NCBI GenBank assembly: GCA_027924645.1
Contig: BSBN01000845.1
Location: 2,232,001 to 2,296,000 of the forward strand
Reading direction: 5' to 3'
DNA from: Cunninghamia lanceolata
Lineage: Eukaryota; Streptophyta; Pinopsida; Cupressales; Cupressaceae
DNA: 64,000 bases
Part shown: positions 45,138 through 56,157 of the stretch, piece by piece
Layout of the letters: the number at the start of each line of letters is the position of its first letter
Position numbering within the stretch: position 1 is the stretch's first letter
The notes under the pieces: model-generated
What the model was told of the DNA's origin: nothing
What the model saw: the letters and a program-made list of their open reading frames with translations, nothing else
Databases searched by the model: none
Translations under genes and position numbers: made by a program

Positions 45138-47735
45138 TGTTGTGATGTTCACAACACGCCCCATTTTACTCCTTAGCAAAATAGGGGCCCCTGCTGTGGC
45201 TTTGCTTTTTGCTTCTATTTTTGTGGGTCTGTCCTTGGTGGTAAGGGAAAAGAAAGTGAAATTTGCAAACCTTGATAAAATTAGTGAGAAAATGCATTTT
45301 GAGTGCCAGTGCATAGTATGGTTGGATTCCTTGTCAAAAATGAGCCAGGGTTGCTTTTTGAATCATCTGAAAATTTGCCATATTTTGCAAGTTATGCCCA
45401 TTTTGGTAAAATGCACTATAGGGTTTAAATAGTGCAAGGTTTCAAATGTTTCATTAAATGTTCCTAAATGTTTCAAATGGCTACGCAGAGTGTGCCAAGT
45501 GTCACACTTCGCATGAGTCTCAATAGTGTTGCAAAAGAACCAACGCCCCAAGCATTTCTAACAGTCACGTGGAGCGTGCCACTTGTCACTCTCCACAGGT
45601 CCCTTTGATAGTTTCTAAAAGTTTCAAGAGCAGCGCAGAGTGTGCCACTTGTCACTCTCTGCAGGGTCCCGCAAAGGAGTCTTAATAGTTTCAAAAGTTG
45701 TGCAGAAGATGCCATGTGGCACCTTCCGCGATAGTCCCTTAAAGTTTCACAACCGCGCGGAGAGTCCCATATGTCTCAAACAAGCAACGCGGAGCGTGCC
45801 ACTTGTCACTCTCTGCAAGTCCCTCTCAAATTTCTAAAAGTTGCAACAATCGTGCGGAGAGTGACAAGTGTCACTTTCCGCAAGAGTATCAAAAGTTTTG
45901 GGAGAGCTTCCGCTTACTCTTGGTAGCCCCTAACAACGGTGCGGAAAGTGACATGTGTCTTCTTCCGCATGAATCTAAAGGTTGTCGTAGGTTTTGAGAA
46001 TAGTTTCTAGGAAGCACAGAATGTGACAAGTGTCACCTTCTGCATAAAGCAAAAGTTTCAAAGCCCCTTGTGCAGAATGTGCCATGTGTCACTCTCTACG
46101 GGCACCATTTCTATTAAAGGGCAAGTAAAGGGACCATTTTTTCGGCCAGACGCAGGAAGTCGGTGGGCAATCTTTAGGGCTCACCAATGTAGTTTTTTGG
46201 CGCCGATAGGCGGGAAGCATTTAGCGATAGGTTTTTTTAGGGTTTTTGGCGCACTTTGACCCTACGTATGCATCATTTCTGATCTGCGATGGTTGACCCG
46301 GTAGTTTTTGACACGGTATGCGCAGTATGAATGTGTTTTTTGCAGATTTTGACCTGATAGCCGTGATTTTTTTGCTCAGCCCCACTTGGATCTAACAGGT
46401 GTTTTGAAAGTGATTGTTTAATAATCAATGGTACTTATTGCTGGTCTATTTTTGCAGGTCAACAGCTGGAAGAAGAAGCTGAAACTTAATGGCAATGACA
46501 TCCTAGAAGGAGAATTAGATTTCAGAAGTAAAGAGAAGATGAGAATGAAGTGCAGAAAGTCAAGGGACATCAATGAGAAGACCCAAAATGCAGATAAAAC
46601 ATAATGATAGTAGGTTGTAGAATTTACTTCTGAACTACTAGGGTTTCAGAAAGGGGCATATTTTCACCCAGAGTTGACACATATTTAGAGATATTTTAGA
46701 GGATGGTTCTGCACCATTTAATGATGTAACCTAGGGTTTGAACCATTGCTTAACCATTAGGGTTTTGGGCTGTATTGAGGACAATTAGAAAGTCAATATA
46801 TTGTGCCTTAATACATTGTAATACACACACAAGGATTTTAGCATTTTGCCAGAATTGTAGATTCTTTCTGGGCATAGTTTAGTTTAGAGGAGGTCACCTG
46901 TTGTCTGCAGTAAGGAGTGCGTGGAACATCTGGCTTCCTTATTGTATCTGTAAAGCTTGTAAGTTCTCTGTAGTTTGATCAATGAAACTAAGAGTCATTC
47001 CAACATTGTAAATCATGTATGACTGTTTGTCTCTAATACAATAGAATCTGGAGTTCTACATCTATCTTCTGAGTGTTCTCCTGCTCTTCTTTGTGTTTTG
47101 AAATATTTTCTTTGAGAGCTTGCAATTTTAAATGTATGTTTGTGAAAATGCTCAGAACTTACATTTAAGGTTTTTACTGTGGATTTGATCAAATTACTGT
47201 ATGATATATATAGTCCATAACAGAACAATTAGATCCTTTAGTAGAGTAAATGAGGTTTAGAGTAGATCTTTCTAACTTTTCCCAACCCATCTGAAACTAC
47301 TTAGTTTAAAATGTAGAAATCTGAAGGAAATTTGTCTCATATTTGAAGAAGCATGAACAACAGAGTTAAGAGAAGACAAGTTTTCATAAATATATATAAA
47401 GAGGAAAGCTGCAATAACCTAGAAAACTCATTCACAACTTTATAACATAGCAATACTTGTATGCAAATGAACAAAACACTTGTTGATATCTATGATCTTT
47501 TGCATAATCTGAGTCTAGTTAACCAACAAAGAAACCCTAAATTACGTAAGGCCCCTTGAACATTACAGCTTCACATTGACCAACTAAATTTGACCAACAG
47601 GTCAAGACCTGACCACTGTAGACTTGGGATTAAGTGAATCTTAAACGATTCCTTCTTATCTTTCAAGTATAGTTTCAGTTCATTATATGTGAATTTTAAC
47701 TTATTGTTATGATTGCATCAAAACAATCACCAACA
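45138..47735 (+). repeat. Gypsy-3 right LTR (2598 bp)
   Basis: Full-length partner of 40025-42590, starting TGTTGTGATG and ending CACCAACA. It is followed at once by the target duplication and kinase exon 2. Confidence 0.92.
45480..46110 (+). repeat. Palindrome array in right LTR, about 10 units
   Basis: Same array as in the left LTR with one more unit (GTGCAGAATGTGCCATGTGT and following, near 46070). Some palindromes are better kept here, for example GTGCGGAGAGTGACAAGTGT near 45852. Confidence 0.85.
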
Positions 47736-48378
47736 CTAACCTGAAATGTCTAGATCCACATTCCATCCTAGTGCTTTAGCTTGAAATGGTGGAGCAAAGC
47801 TTCGCACTCTTCTATACAGCCAAGTAAAAAATGAAGAAATCATGATCAACCCAACAGCAACTAGCACTATGATGATTGTCAAGAGTATACCATTGTTGAT
47901 ATGGTGAGATTCCCCAAGCATATCCATCGGTGCAGGGCTGCCTTCTGGCATTGTTTCAAAACACAACACATTTTTCTATCATTAGACAATCATATCAAAC
48001 CCACATTTTATGATGTAGGAAAAATCTAAACATGAATATAAAAAAGAACCTTTGCCTTTGAATCAACAAGAAGAGTTTTGCTAAGATGCTCATTTTAGGC
48101 TTAAATTTTCTAAAAAAGTATACTCAGTAAAATATTCCCAAAATCTCATTTCAGAGCCCTTACCCATTGAGTTTTTTGGCCTACTTTTTGCACTTCTTGT
48201 TGCTTGTAAAGAAGCCAATGAGGGCAATGGTAATGGGGATTGTTGAGGTGTCCATAAAGAAATAGGTGCAAATGTGGGTACCATAAATGTCCTTCCCTTG
48301 ACAGCCCCAAATCTTGTAGAAGCACAAAGGTAGAGAACCACAATATCCAATAAAGCTAAATAGAAGAAAAATAGTCAT

Positions 48379-48714
48379 AAATAAGACATGTATTTGTATC
48401 TACATGTATTCATGTGTGACATGTAGGACACACACATGTGCATGTAGCCACAATCACACTGACATGCATGTACACCCATATGAATATGTACATCACTGTG
48501 CATCATCCATGCATGGGTTTTAATTTGTTAGTCATATGGCTGTGTATGATTTTTTAAAATCAAATGAAATCAATTTTTTAAAGGCTATATCAAATTAATG
48601 GGAGAATTTTCTGCATACCATAAATTCTAAAGGACTACAGTAAATATATATTTAGTCCATGATGCTTCTTCTTTAAACCCCCCCTCTCTCACATACTCTC
48701 AAAGAGAGATGTGT
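48379..48714. other. No gene; AC/AT-rich
   Basis: CATGTA- and ACACAC-rich sequence upstream of the kinase exon 1. It could include that gene's former promoter, but no element is distinct. Confidence 0.4.
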
Positions 48715-49330
48715 ATGTGGAAGCATAAATAAGGCACGCAAACTGTTTGACAAATCACTGAATGAAATGTGGTCTCATGGACTGCAATGATTGCAGGATA
48801 TGCACAAAATGAATTTGTTGACCGAAAGGCTTTAGAAACTTTCAAACAAATGCAATTGAATATGTATATATAGAGAGAGAGAGATGTGGAAGCATAGACA
48901 AGGCACGTCAACTGTTTGACAAAATCCTTGAAAGAAGTGTGGTCTCATGGACTGCAATGATCATAGGATATGCACAAAATGGATTTGTTGTCTTTAGAAA
49001 TTTTCAAGCAGATGCAATTGGTAGTTGTAAAGTTAAATTCCACAACATTTGCCAGTGTCCCCCCTGCCTGTGCCAAAATACGAGCTTTCGAACAGGGTAT
49101 GGACATCCATCAAAGCATAATGGTAAGGAGGTCTTTGTTAGATATTATGGTTGGAAATGCTATGGTAGACATGTATGCAAAATGTGGAATCATAGACAAA
49201 GCACGTGAACTATTTGATGTAATGCCTCAAAGAGATGTCATCTAATGGAATATAATGAGTGCAAGATATGTACAAAATGGATTTTGTAGAAGTACTCTAG
49301 AACACATCCTAACATTGTAAGTTTTTCTTG
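48715..49330 (+). pseudogene. PPR protein fragment, plus strand
   Basis: Pentatricopeptide repeats are read through several frames: SINKARKLFDKSLNE near 48725, a second repeat with VVSWTAMIIGYAQNGFV near 48940, then TTFASVPPACAKIRAFEQGM and DIHQSIM. MVGNAMVDMYAKCGIIDKAR and ELFDVMPQRDVI follow, with a stop where SWN is expected. A GA microsatellite (about 48872-48884) lies between the first two repeats. PLS-type PPR proteins bind organellar RNA. This piece has no start, no E/DYW end and repeated shifts. Confidence 0.85.
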
Positions 49331-49462
49331 TGTTCTAGGTGCATGCAACCATGCAGGTTTACTAATATATGCTTGTAGAAGAAAATTAAATTTTCCTATG
49401 TGCAATCTAGCCTAATCAATTAAATTCTAGGTTGCCGGTTTGGGGATGGTTATGGGTACATT

Positions 49463-49523
49463 TTGAGTATTATTGTATTGTTTCTATATCTATGTACATT
49501 ATATACAATACAATAATACTCAA
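49463..49523. repeat. 18-bp perfect inverted repeat
   Basis: Arms TTGAGTATTATTGTATTG (49463-49480) and its exact complement (49506-49523) flank a 25-bp AT-rich loop. A partial third copy of the right arm, CAATACAATAGTACTCAA, lies at about 49546-49563. Confidence 0.88.
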
Positions 49524-49559
49524 TATAATGATATATCTATATAAACAATACAATAGTAC

Positions 49560-49800
49560 TCAATTTCTGCACAGGCAGGGAGGATGTTGGCAAAGATTGA
49601 GGAGTTAGTCTTTGGACCCGCCACTTGCATTTGCTTATGCAATCATGGAATTCTATGAGACCACATTTATTGTAGGCATATTGTGAAATAGTTGACATGC
49701 ATGCATGGCTACCAAGGCACTTGCAACTACAACATCTGAAAAAATTTCCCCTTCTGTTATACTTTGATGGATGTCCTATCATTATTACTAGAGATCTGAC
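49560..49800 (-). pseudogene. PPR repeat fragment, minus strand
   Basis: Shifted frames give DVVVASALVAMHAC, then NVVS and MQVAGPKTNSSIFANILPAC, in PPR order. It lies just downstream of the DYW end at 49845, so it belongs to a second PPR copy or was rearranged. Confidence 0.65.
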
Positions 49801-49844
49801 ATTATGCACATTATTATAGTGCAAGCCTATTTTTTAGATTGCTT

Positions 49845-50680
49845 CATTTAGCATCACCAATAATCTCTACAAGAAAATTGTCCCTATTTAAAATGATGGA
49901 AATGGTTCACATCTCTCACAATAATTTCTCTTGCAACAATCTTGGAGATAAGTTTTGTTGCAGTGTGGCAATTAGCACATACTCAAAGGTTCTTAGCAAC
50001 TCTAATAGTTATGGGGCATGTTTAACAAACCAAATGCAATTACCAACTTTTCACTATGATGGCAGTCTGCAGAGAAATAATTATTTTTCCTACTCTTCCA
50101 CAACATCAAGTAAATGTCTTGAATCTAGAAAATACCCTACTGCCTTCATCTTCCAAGCCAATTTCTCCAACAAATTTGCATAGATCTCCTATGTCTATAG
50201 ATGTGATATGTCTCCTACATGAAAAGTGTACCATTTTATGGCCTTAAATCCAACTACATCCAGGAATCTTTTTAATTCCTCTATCTTTCATCAATCTCCT
50301 TACCATTTGAACCTCAGCACACCTGCCCACCTCTGCATAGATGTTTGAGAGAAGAACATAAGTCCTGCAATATTTTTAGGATCCAAATAAAAAAGAAGTG
50401 TTTCTGTAAATACTCCCAAGCCTATATTAATATGTGATCTATAGGCACCAAGAAAACACATCCACACAACCACCATAGGTTTAATTGGCATCTCAATGAT
50501 AAAGTTTAGGGTGTCCTTAAGATAGTGAGCACTATCAAGAAGGTCAACCATGCACACATGAAAATCAACTGTAGCTATAATGCTATAAGGGTTACTCATG
50601 TGATTGAAGTATGTACATCTCTCATCTATATTAATATATTTAATATATGTATTATTTCTCTCTACAACCATGTGTGTGTA
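49845..50680 (-). pseudogene. DYW-class PPR protein C-terminus
   Basis: Near 50560-50440 the frame reads CMVDLLDSAHYLKDTLNFII then EMPIKPMVVVWMCFLGAYRS, the last PPR and E motif. Near 50330 (shifted) comes YVLLSNIYAEVGRCAEVQMV then KKIPGCSWI. A DYW deaminase domain follows: HSEKLVIAFGLLN in pieces, [31 protein letters not shown], stop, GQFSCRDYW and a terminator at about 49847. In intact proteins this zinc-binding domain performs organellar C-to-U RNA editing. The CxxCH and terminal DYW are visible, but at least three stops and several frameshifts make it a pseudogene. The repeats at 54430-55620 may be its separated N-terminal part. Confidence 0.9.
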
Positions 50681-50689
50681 TAAGTTTTC

Positions 50690-51795
50690 ATAGAAAAACT
50701 GACTAATTAATCTAGGTTAATTTATGCCAAGCTGTATACATCGGTAGGAGTCCCTTTAGTGTCCCTTCGATGGCTAGAATGAACACTGTTGGTAGGACAT
50801 GGTGTTATCGCTATGACCTTGGATCTAGTCTCTTTGATAATTTGAAACAGTGTTGTCATCTTTTGTTCACATAGCAGTGACATGGAATGCCACTTGTGCT
50901 CATGGTGGGACCATTTCCATTATCGCAGGACCAAGCTGCATTGAACTAAGGAGTCTTATCATCCCTTTGAAGTTTTGACTTCGGTGTGACTCCAACTCTT
51001 CAAAGTGATCCATCTGTGCATCTCTCCGACATCCTGATAAGGATGTTCCAGTGATGGTACTAAGCCTAAAGATCTTGCAAAGTGTACAAAGTCTGGTACT
51101 CAAGGTTCTATGGTGATTATTGGCATGAATGAAAGCTAAACCCCTAAAAGGACACCAAATAGAATCTTGGAGGAAGCTAGAACATTAGATCTGTAACTCA
51201 ACTCAATCTACACCTCTCGTATGGCCAAGAAGATTTCTTGGCTAAAATGACATTACATAAACATTTACATGTGAAATTATACAAGGAAGAAATAAACCCA
51301 CATCCATCCAACATAAAGTCATATAGAGAAACTACTGCAAACATCTAAGGCCACAAACAATCAAATGCTAGCAATACATCAGCTATACTTTCAATGGTAT
51401 TGTTGACAATGAATAAACTAATGCATTCATCTTAGCAAAGTCTCAAGAGGTTATAATTAGAATGAACCTTGCCTAAACTTCGCTGATGTACATAAGTTTT
51501 TCCTCTCATTTTTTGAGTTCACTGCACAAGTACCATAAGGAGATCTGACACACCTTCTCCAATGAAACTCACAATCAATAAATGTTAAATACAACCGAAC
51601 AACCAAAAATCTGAAAAACAATTCTATCTGGTATATTGTAACCTCAACTGAATATGGACTTGAACACCAAAAAAAAGAGATTATAAGAAGCTACAATGCT
51701 TATGTGACAAAAATCCTAGTTCCGTAATGTCTAGATCATGATCATCATGCCCAGTCCTTAAAGCCTATGTAGTAGTGTGCACACACACTTGAAAA
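50690..51795. other. No gene recognised
   Basis: Sits between the PPR C-terminus and the eIF5B fragment. No repeat pair or coding similarity seen. Confidence 0.4.
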
Positions 51796-51799
51796 ATAA

Positions 51800-52190
51800 C
51801 CATTAAACTTGACATTGAACTTTTCTTCACTGCTAAGTTGGGTAAATTTTGATAAATTGGAAAAGCTCAGGTCATACTTGATTGTGCTAGTTGGCACAAT
51901 AATAACATATTTCTTCACTTCTTTATTTCTAAAATATAGCTTAGAATTCAGTCCTTGTTCTTTGAGCTCTATAATAACCTACATTCGTTGCAAAAAATTG
52001 TTCAGACTGAAGAACAATGTGAAAGCCTGATAAAATATTTCCAATCTTCGAACCCTGCTTTGAGAGATAGACTTTTTCATTCTATGATTGTATGTTCTAG
52101 ATCCCATTAGAAAAATGAAGCTTGTACAAAGCCAAACCTGAGTGAGCTAGTGTTCAAACTCATTTTGAACATCTCCATTATCGTCAGCCA
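51800..52190 (-). pseudogene. eIF5B fragment, end of GTPase region
   Basis: The minus strand reads NGDVQNEFEH, stop, LTQV near 52170. Near 51990-51810 it reads LLQRM, stop, VIIELKEQGLNSKLYFRNKE then VPTSTIK, matching translation factor eIF5B between its G4 and G5 region (LKEQGLNTELYYKNKE and VPTSAISGEG). eIF5B is the ribosomal subunit-joining GTPase. A stretch of about 70 bp that does not match interrupts it. Stops and the missing GEG confirm decay. Confidence 0.72.
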
Positions 52191-52554
52191 CTGGATCGAC
52201 AATCGCATATTCATCATCATCAACCCTTTTATGGTTGAGTCTGGATCAGACTCTTCTTCTTCCGCAATACCTTGCAGGTCATCGACCTTGACACCCAGTG
52301 CACAGTACTCACTCCAAACGGTTGATGTTTAATATTTATCTTAACCTGCATTTTTGGGCATTCGGCCCTAGAATGAGTTGCCTCTTTGTTGACTTGGGGA
52401 TCTTCATGTAGGATCCATCTCAATTGCCTTTTGCTCTTTTTTAGAGTTTAATCTTTAAAAGCATAGTACCAAATAATGTGGGTCAAGCCGTATTTCTCAT
52501 TAAAAACCCATGTAAGGCAAAACAGACCTTCTATGCTTTAATCCTACCATGCAT

Positions 52555-52870
52555 AACACAATGTGGTTTTCTGGATTGCAATCTTTGCTGGAAGACACAA
52601 AATGAGATTATTGATACAACCTTATAAGTAAATTTAAACTAGCCGACCTTGATGAAGTGGGTAATCAATTTCTGACAGATTGTAGAATGCAGCAGTTTGT
52701 TTGACTTAGGTGTATTGATGAAGGGTACACAAAATGGTACATTTGAGTTTCAAGAGCTTCATCAAAATATAGTTACACTACTTGAAATCTTGGCTAGCAT
52801 CTCCCATCTTGAGCTTTGGTGCCTTGGAACAGGTTTTTAATCCACAGAGTATTAATTCAACATGATCTTT
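52555..52870 (+). pseudogene. Short PPR fragment, plus strand
   Basis: VVFWIAIFAGRHKM near 52563 corresponds to VVSWTAMIAGYAQN. Further on FIKIQLHYLKSWLASPILSF then GALEQVF matches the next repeat (TFASILPACANLGALEQG). Heavily decayed, no start or end, and it lies between two eIF5B fragments of opposite strand. Confidence 0.6.
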
Positions 52871-53266
52871 GTCTGATATGACATATCAAACACATGCAAA
52901 ATGGGCCAGTCTTTGGTAGGCACATGACATGACATAGTTGTCATGTTGGCAACCTTGCCAACAACAATGATTGCATGCTACTTAAAAAGTTAAAAGACTA
53001 TCTTGAGTTATACAAAAGTTTGAACAAGAAATGAACCCAGAATAAAGTTTGTATTTGTTGTCATTTAAGGAGTAATCTTGCTAGGAGAACCTAAGCCTTC
53101 ATTTTTCAAGATTTTAGTCTTTGGCTATTTTACATAAATATTTAGCCATTATCTAGAAGAGCACCTCTAGTTAATAATAATGTCAATTTTAGTAACTGTT
53201 TCCTATTAATAAGAAGAAAAATTTCTTGAAATATTGATATATGGCATTTATTAATAAGATGTCACA

Positions 53267-53880
53267 TCACCAATTCATCTCTTCCTTACAGATAGACTTT
53301 TTCATTCTATGGTTGTATGTAGCTATATTTTTTACTACAACAGACTTAGATGTAGGCCCAAGAGAACTCTTGATAACTTTGTTGCTTATAGAACTCTCTT
53401 CATCTTCAGTAAAAGCACTTTTAACATGCAAAGCCACATTTTTTTCATCCCAACTTTTAGCATCCCAATCATCTTCCTCCTCCTCTTTGGTTTCCATTTT
53501 CTCCTGCTCCACATCCATATGAGCCTCACTCTCAATAGGCTCAATTATCATTGCATTGACCTCTTCTGTTACTATACTATCATATGCCTCTTGAGGAGTT
53601 TCATCTTGGATGTCATGGTCTTCTATTAGCATAGCCTGCTAAGAAGCTGTAGAATCAGTAGTAGTAGGATCACACTTTTTCTTCTTTATCTCATACTTTG
53701 GTTTCTTGGGTACTGAAGCAATTTGTTCCTCCCTTGAAACATTAGATAAACTCCCACTTTGGGAAAGGAACTGCTCTCTCATTAAAGCCAACTTGTGACC
53801 TTCTTCCTTCTACTTGTAAGTTAGTAATTTGCCCTCTACCTAAAGCTGCAACAGTAGTCCCCTAGTACCAGTTGAATAGG
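53267..53880 (-). pseudogene. eIF5B fragment, acidic linker before the GTPase domain
   Basis: In pieces the minus strand reads EGKLLTYK, stop, KEEGHKLALMREQFLSQSGS, VPKKPKYEIKKKKCDPTT, then after one stop an open 121-codon run (53632-53267). That run is rich in Glu and includes EEEEDDWDAKSWDEKNVALH and VKSAFTEDEE. This matches the plant eIF5B pattern of GKLLTGKQKEEARKLAAMR, KKKK and DDWDAKSWDD. The N-terminal half and the G domain proper are absent. Its last codons (near 53290-53310) share a roughly 30-bp sequence with 52068-52098. Confidence 0.8.
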
Positions 53881-53884
53881 ATTT

Positions 53885-54425
53885 TCATGTGGCATAAAAA
53901 CTTATAAAAAATGAAGGTCCAAGTTGCAAAATAATTTATCAGTTATGTCAGGGGTTGCATGAAAGAATTGGCATTGCTCTCAAACATCACACTATTTAGC
54001 TATTTGAGCTCCTTTAGTGAAGGCCATTATCAAATCATACATCAACAAATCTATAGGGTGAGGTCTACTTGATGTGATTATGAACAATCACATGTACATG
54101 TATTTTGTGTTATAAAAAAGGCCAACATAGGTAAAATGGGGTTGTGACATTAGAAGGGTCAGTCTTTGATTCAATTTCAATGCTTTTGACTAGAATAAAT
54201 GGCAGTGTTATAACTACTATGTTTGACTGTAATAAATGCTATTGACTGCAATAAATGTTGTGGGTTGCTAGTGCCAACTAAGTACAGTGTACACAACGAG
54301 GAATAGTTCCATGAAATGCAACTTTCCACGAAGTAAAAATTATAACTAAAAATAGCTATGTGCATCCCTTGCTAAATGTTTAGAAAATATATTTACATAG
54401 GATATTGTATTTATCATAAGACCAG
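53885..54425. other. No gene recognised
   Basis: AT-rich stretch between the eIF5B fragment and a PPR pseudogene; nothing recognisable on either strand. Confidence 0.4.
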
Positions 54426-54429
54426 ATAT

Positions 54430-55620
54430 TTTTACTCATTTAGGCCTCATAGATGCCTTGGCAAAGCAAATTAATTGTTCTCACAATATTTCTTTTAGAA
54501 ATTTTGTCAAATTGTTCACATGCATTGTCTATGCTTCTAAATTTTGTATGCATGTCGACCAAGGCACCTACACCTACAACATCTGATAAGAAAACCCTTT
54601 CTTTAATGGATATCTATACCCTGTTCCAATGCTCCCATTTTTACACAAGTTGGAGATGCTGGCAAAGGTTGTAGAGTCCGGTTTTACACCTAGCAATTAC
54701 ATTTGCTTGAAACTTTATAAATCCATAGGAAACTATAAGGAACTTGAAATCTCATCCACACAATAGAAGCCACAAAGAAAATTAATCACAATTTTTCATT
54801 ATTCAAGAGAGGATTTTGCATAAATTTTTCTTTATTGACTTTTGTGCATAAGTTCTTGTAAATTCCGTGGTGAATAGAAGTGGCACTTGTAACTACATCA
54901 TCTAACAAATCCACTTTCAGTTATGCTTCAATGGATGCCCATACCCTATTTAAAAGTTTCTAAGGCCTTTTCAGCAAAGCCATGTTGAACATATCCTACA
55001 ATCATGGCATTCCATGACACTACATTTCTTTGAGGCATTTTGTCAAATTGATCACACGCCTTGTCTCTGCTTCTACATTTCACATACATGTCCACCAAGG
55101 CACTTGCAATGACATCATCTAACAAAAAAACCCATTCCATTATGCTTTTATGGATGTCTACACCATGTTCCAAAGATCCCATTTCTGCATAGGCTGCAAG
55201 GATGCTGGCCAAGGTTGCAGAGTCTAGTTTTGCGCCTGCTAATTGCATTTTCTTCTAACTTTATAAAGCCTTTTCAAAAAATCCATTTTACATGCATCTT
55301 GTTCAATCATTACATTCCATGAGACCACATTTTCTTGAGAATTCCTTAAAGTTGCACAAACTTCCAAATGTGAAATGTGCAAAATAGTTAATGTGCCTTG
55401 TGCATGTTTCTACATTTTGCATACATGTCTATTAAGGTAGTGGCCACTATGAAATATGATGAAATTCCTCTATCCTTTATAGTTTAATGGAAGTCCATAC
55501 CTTGTTCTAAATCTCCCATTTTGGCATAGGCTACAAGTATGCTAGCAAATATGGACTGATGGGGTTGGAGGCCTATTCGTTGCATTTGGTGAAACATGTG
55601 ACTGCCTACTTCTGCACTTG
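54430..55620 (-). pseudogene. PPR protein repeats, minus strand
   Basis: The best piece (55248-54946) is open for 100 codons: MQLAGAKLDSATLASILAAY, then GVDIHKSIMEWVFLLDDVIA, SALVDMYVKCRSRDKACDQF and NVVSWNAMIVGYVQHGFAEK. Upstream (to 55620) come DRGISSYFIVATTLIDMYAK and similar. Downstream come GVKPDSTTFASISNLCKNGS and, near 54540, VDMHTKFRSIDNACEQFDKI, with shifts between them. About four PLS-type repeats are traceable. This could be the N-terminal portion of the DYW pseudogene at 49845-50680, now separated by eIF5B debris, or another copy. Confidence 0.85.
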
Positions 55621-55624
55621 GTAT

Positions 55625-56152
55625 ACATGTTAATAATCTTACGTCAAAAAGTTGTGCCAAAATTTAAAGATTAAAACATATAACCAACAAGAGACATGAA
55701 TAAAATAAAAAAAATTGCTTCACCTCATAATGATTTTAATTATTACCATTGGGTCCTTGGAATAAAGGTATGCAAAGACAATAGAAACAAAAACATGTAT
55801 GCACTACAAGAAAAGACATCTAGGTAGGCACCATCCACAATAAAATCAAGTGGTACTATACAACAGCGTATACGAACATCCAAAAATAGGGCTTAAACAG
55901 GGCTCGACGATTGAAATATTTTGAAGTTAGGACATGAAGTAAGGTAAAAGGTAAGAGTTTTTATTAACAAGCACACACCATTACACTCCATCACTTGTTG
56001 CCATTGTAAAATACCTATTAGCATTAATAGTTATGTTAGTATAAGGAGATCAAAGTTTATATTATATATTTTTAATATTTTTATTTTATATCATTTTAAA
56101 TGTATGCAATTTTTAATTTATTTGTTGTATAAATTCATTGAAATTAGGGCAG
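55625..56152. other. No gene; possible CACTA-like terminus
   Basis: CACTACAAGAAAAG at 55803 matches the conserved plant CACTA terminus (CACTACAAGAAA). No partner end or subterminal array was found nearby, so it may be chance. Confidence 0.35.
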
Positions 56153-56157
56153 ACAAT

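Larger units (their letters stand above)
40025..47735 (+). mobile_element. Gypsy-3: large LTR element inserted in the kinase intron
   Basis: Two long LTRs (40025-42590 and 45138-47735) end in CAACA. The right copy begins TGTTG and the left begins TATTG by one change. Flanks are CTAAT (40020-40024) and CTAAC (47736-47740), a 5-bp target duplication with one mutation. After the left LTR comes TCTGACGCTAGAAGGAGGGC, resembling Ty3/Gypsy primer-binding sites of the TGGCGC type, which suggests plus orientation. The 2.5-kb interior has one frameshifted ORF and no RT, integrase or protease. It is therefore a non-autonomous element whose LTRs exceed its interior. Family assignment to Gypsy rests mainly on the primer site and LTR length. 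No clear purine tract is seen before the right LTR. Confidence 0.88.
38396..48378 (-). pseudogene. Receptor-like kinase gene, broken and split by a Gypsy-like element
   Basis: Five minus-strand exons with splice signals can be traced. Exon 1 (48378 to about 48120): signal-peptide-like start MTIFLLFSFIGYCGSLPL, then in a shifted frame GAVKGRTFMVPTFAPISLW. Exon 2 (47944-47741): SPAPMDMLGESHHINNGILL and a transmembrane segment. Exon 3 (39661-39411): LMNRLNSIRVSKRKGFATSI, stop, VATNNFSNDNIIGEGGFG (the P-loop) and the VKK lysine. Exon 4 (38717-38585): [20 protein letters not shown] and [17 protein letters not shown]. Exon 5 (38449-38396): LHGSALTWYLRMKIALDSAR. The family would sense an external cue and phosphorylate targets at the plasma membrane. 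The catalytic HRD and DFG exons are missing, exon 3 has an internal stop and is duplicated, and exon 1 is frameshifted. It abuts the TOPLESS-like fragment on the same strand. Confidence 0.85.

Noticed and set aside
55803..55816. Pairing of the two CACTA-like termini (35142 and 55803) as one element
   Set aside because: Both are in the same orientation and their sequences beyond the first bases differ, so they cannot be the two ends of one transposon.
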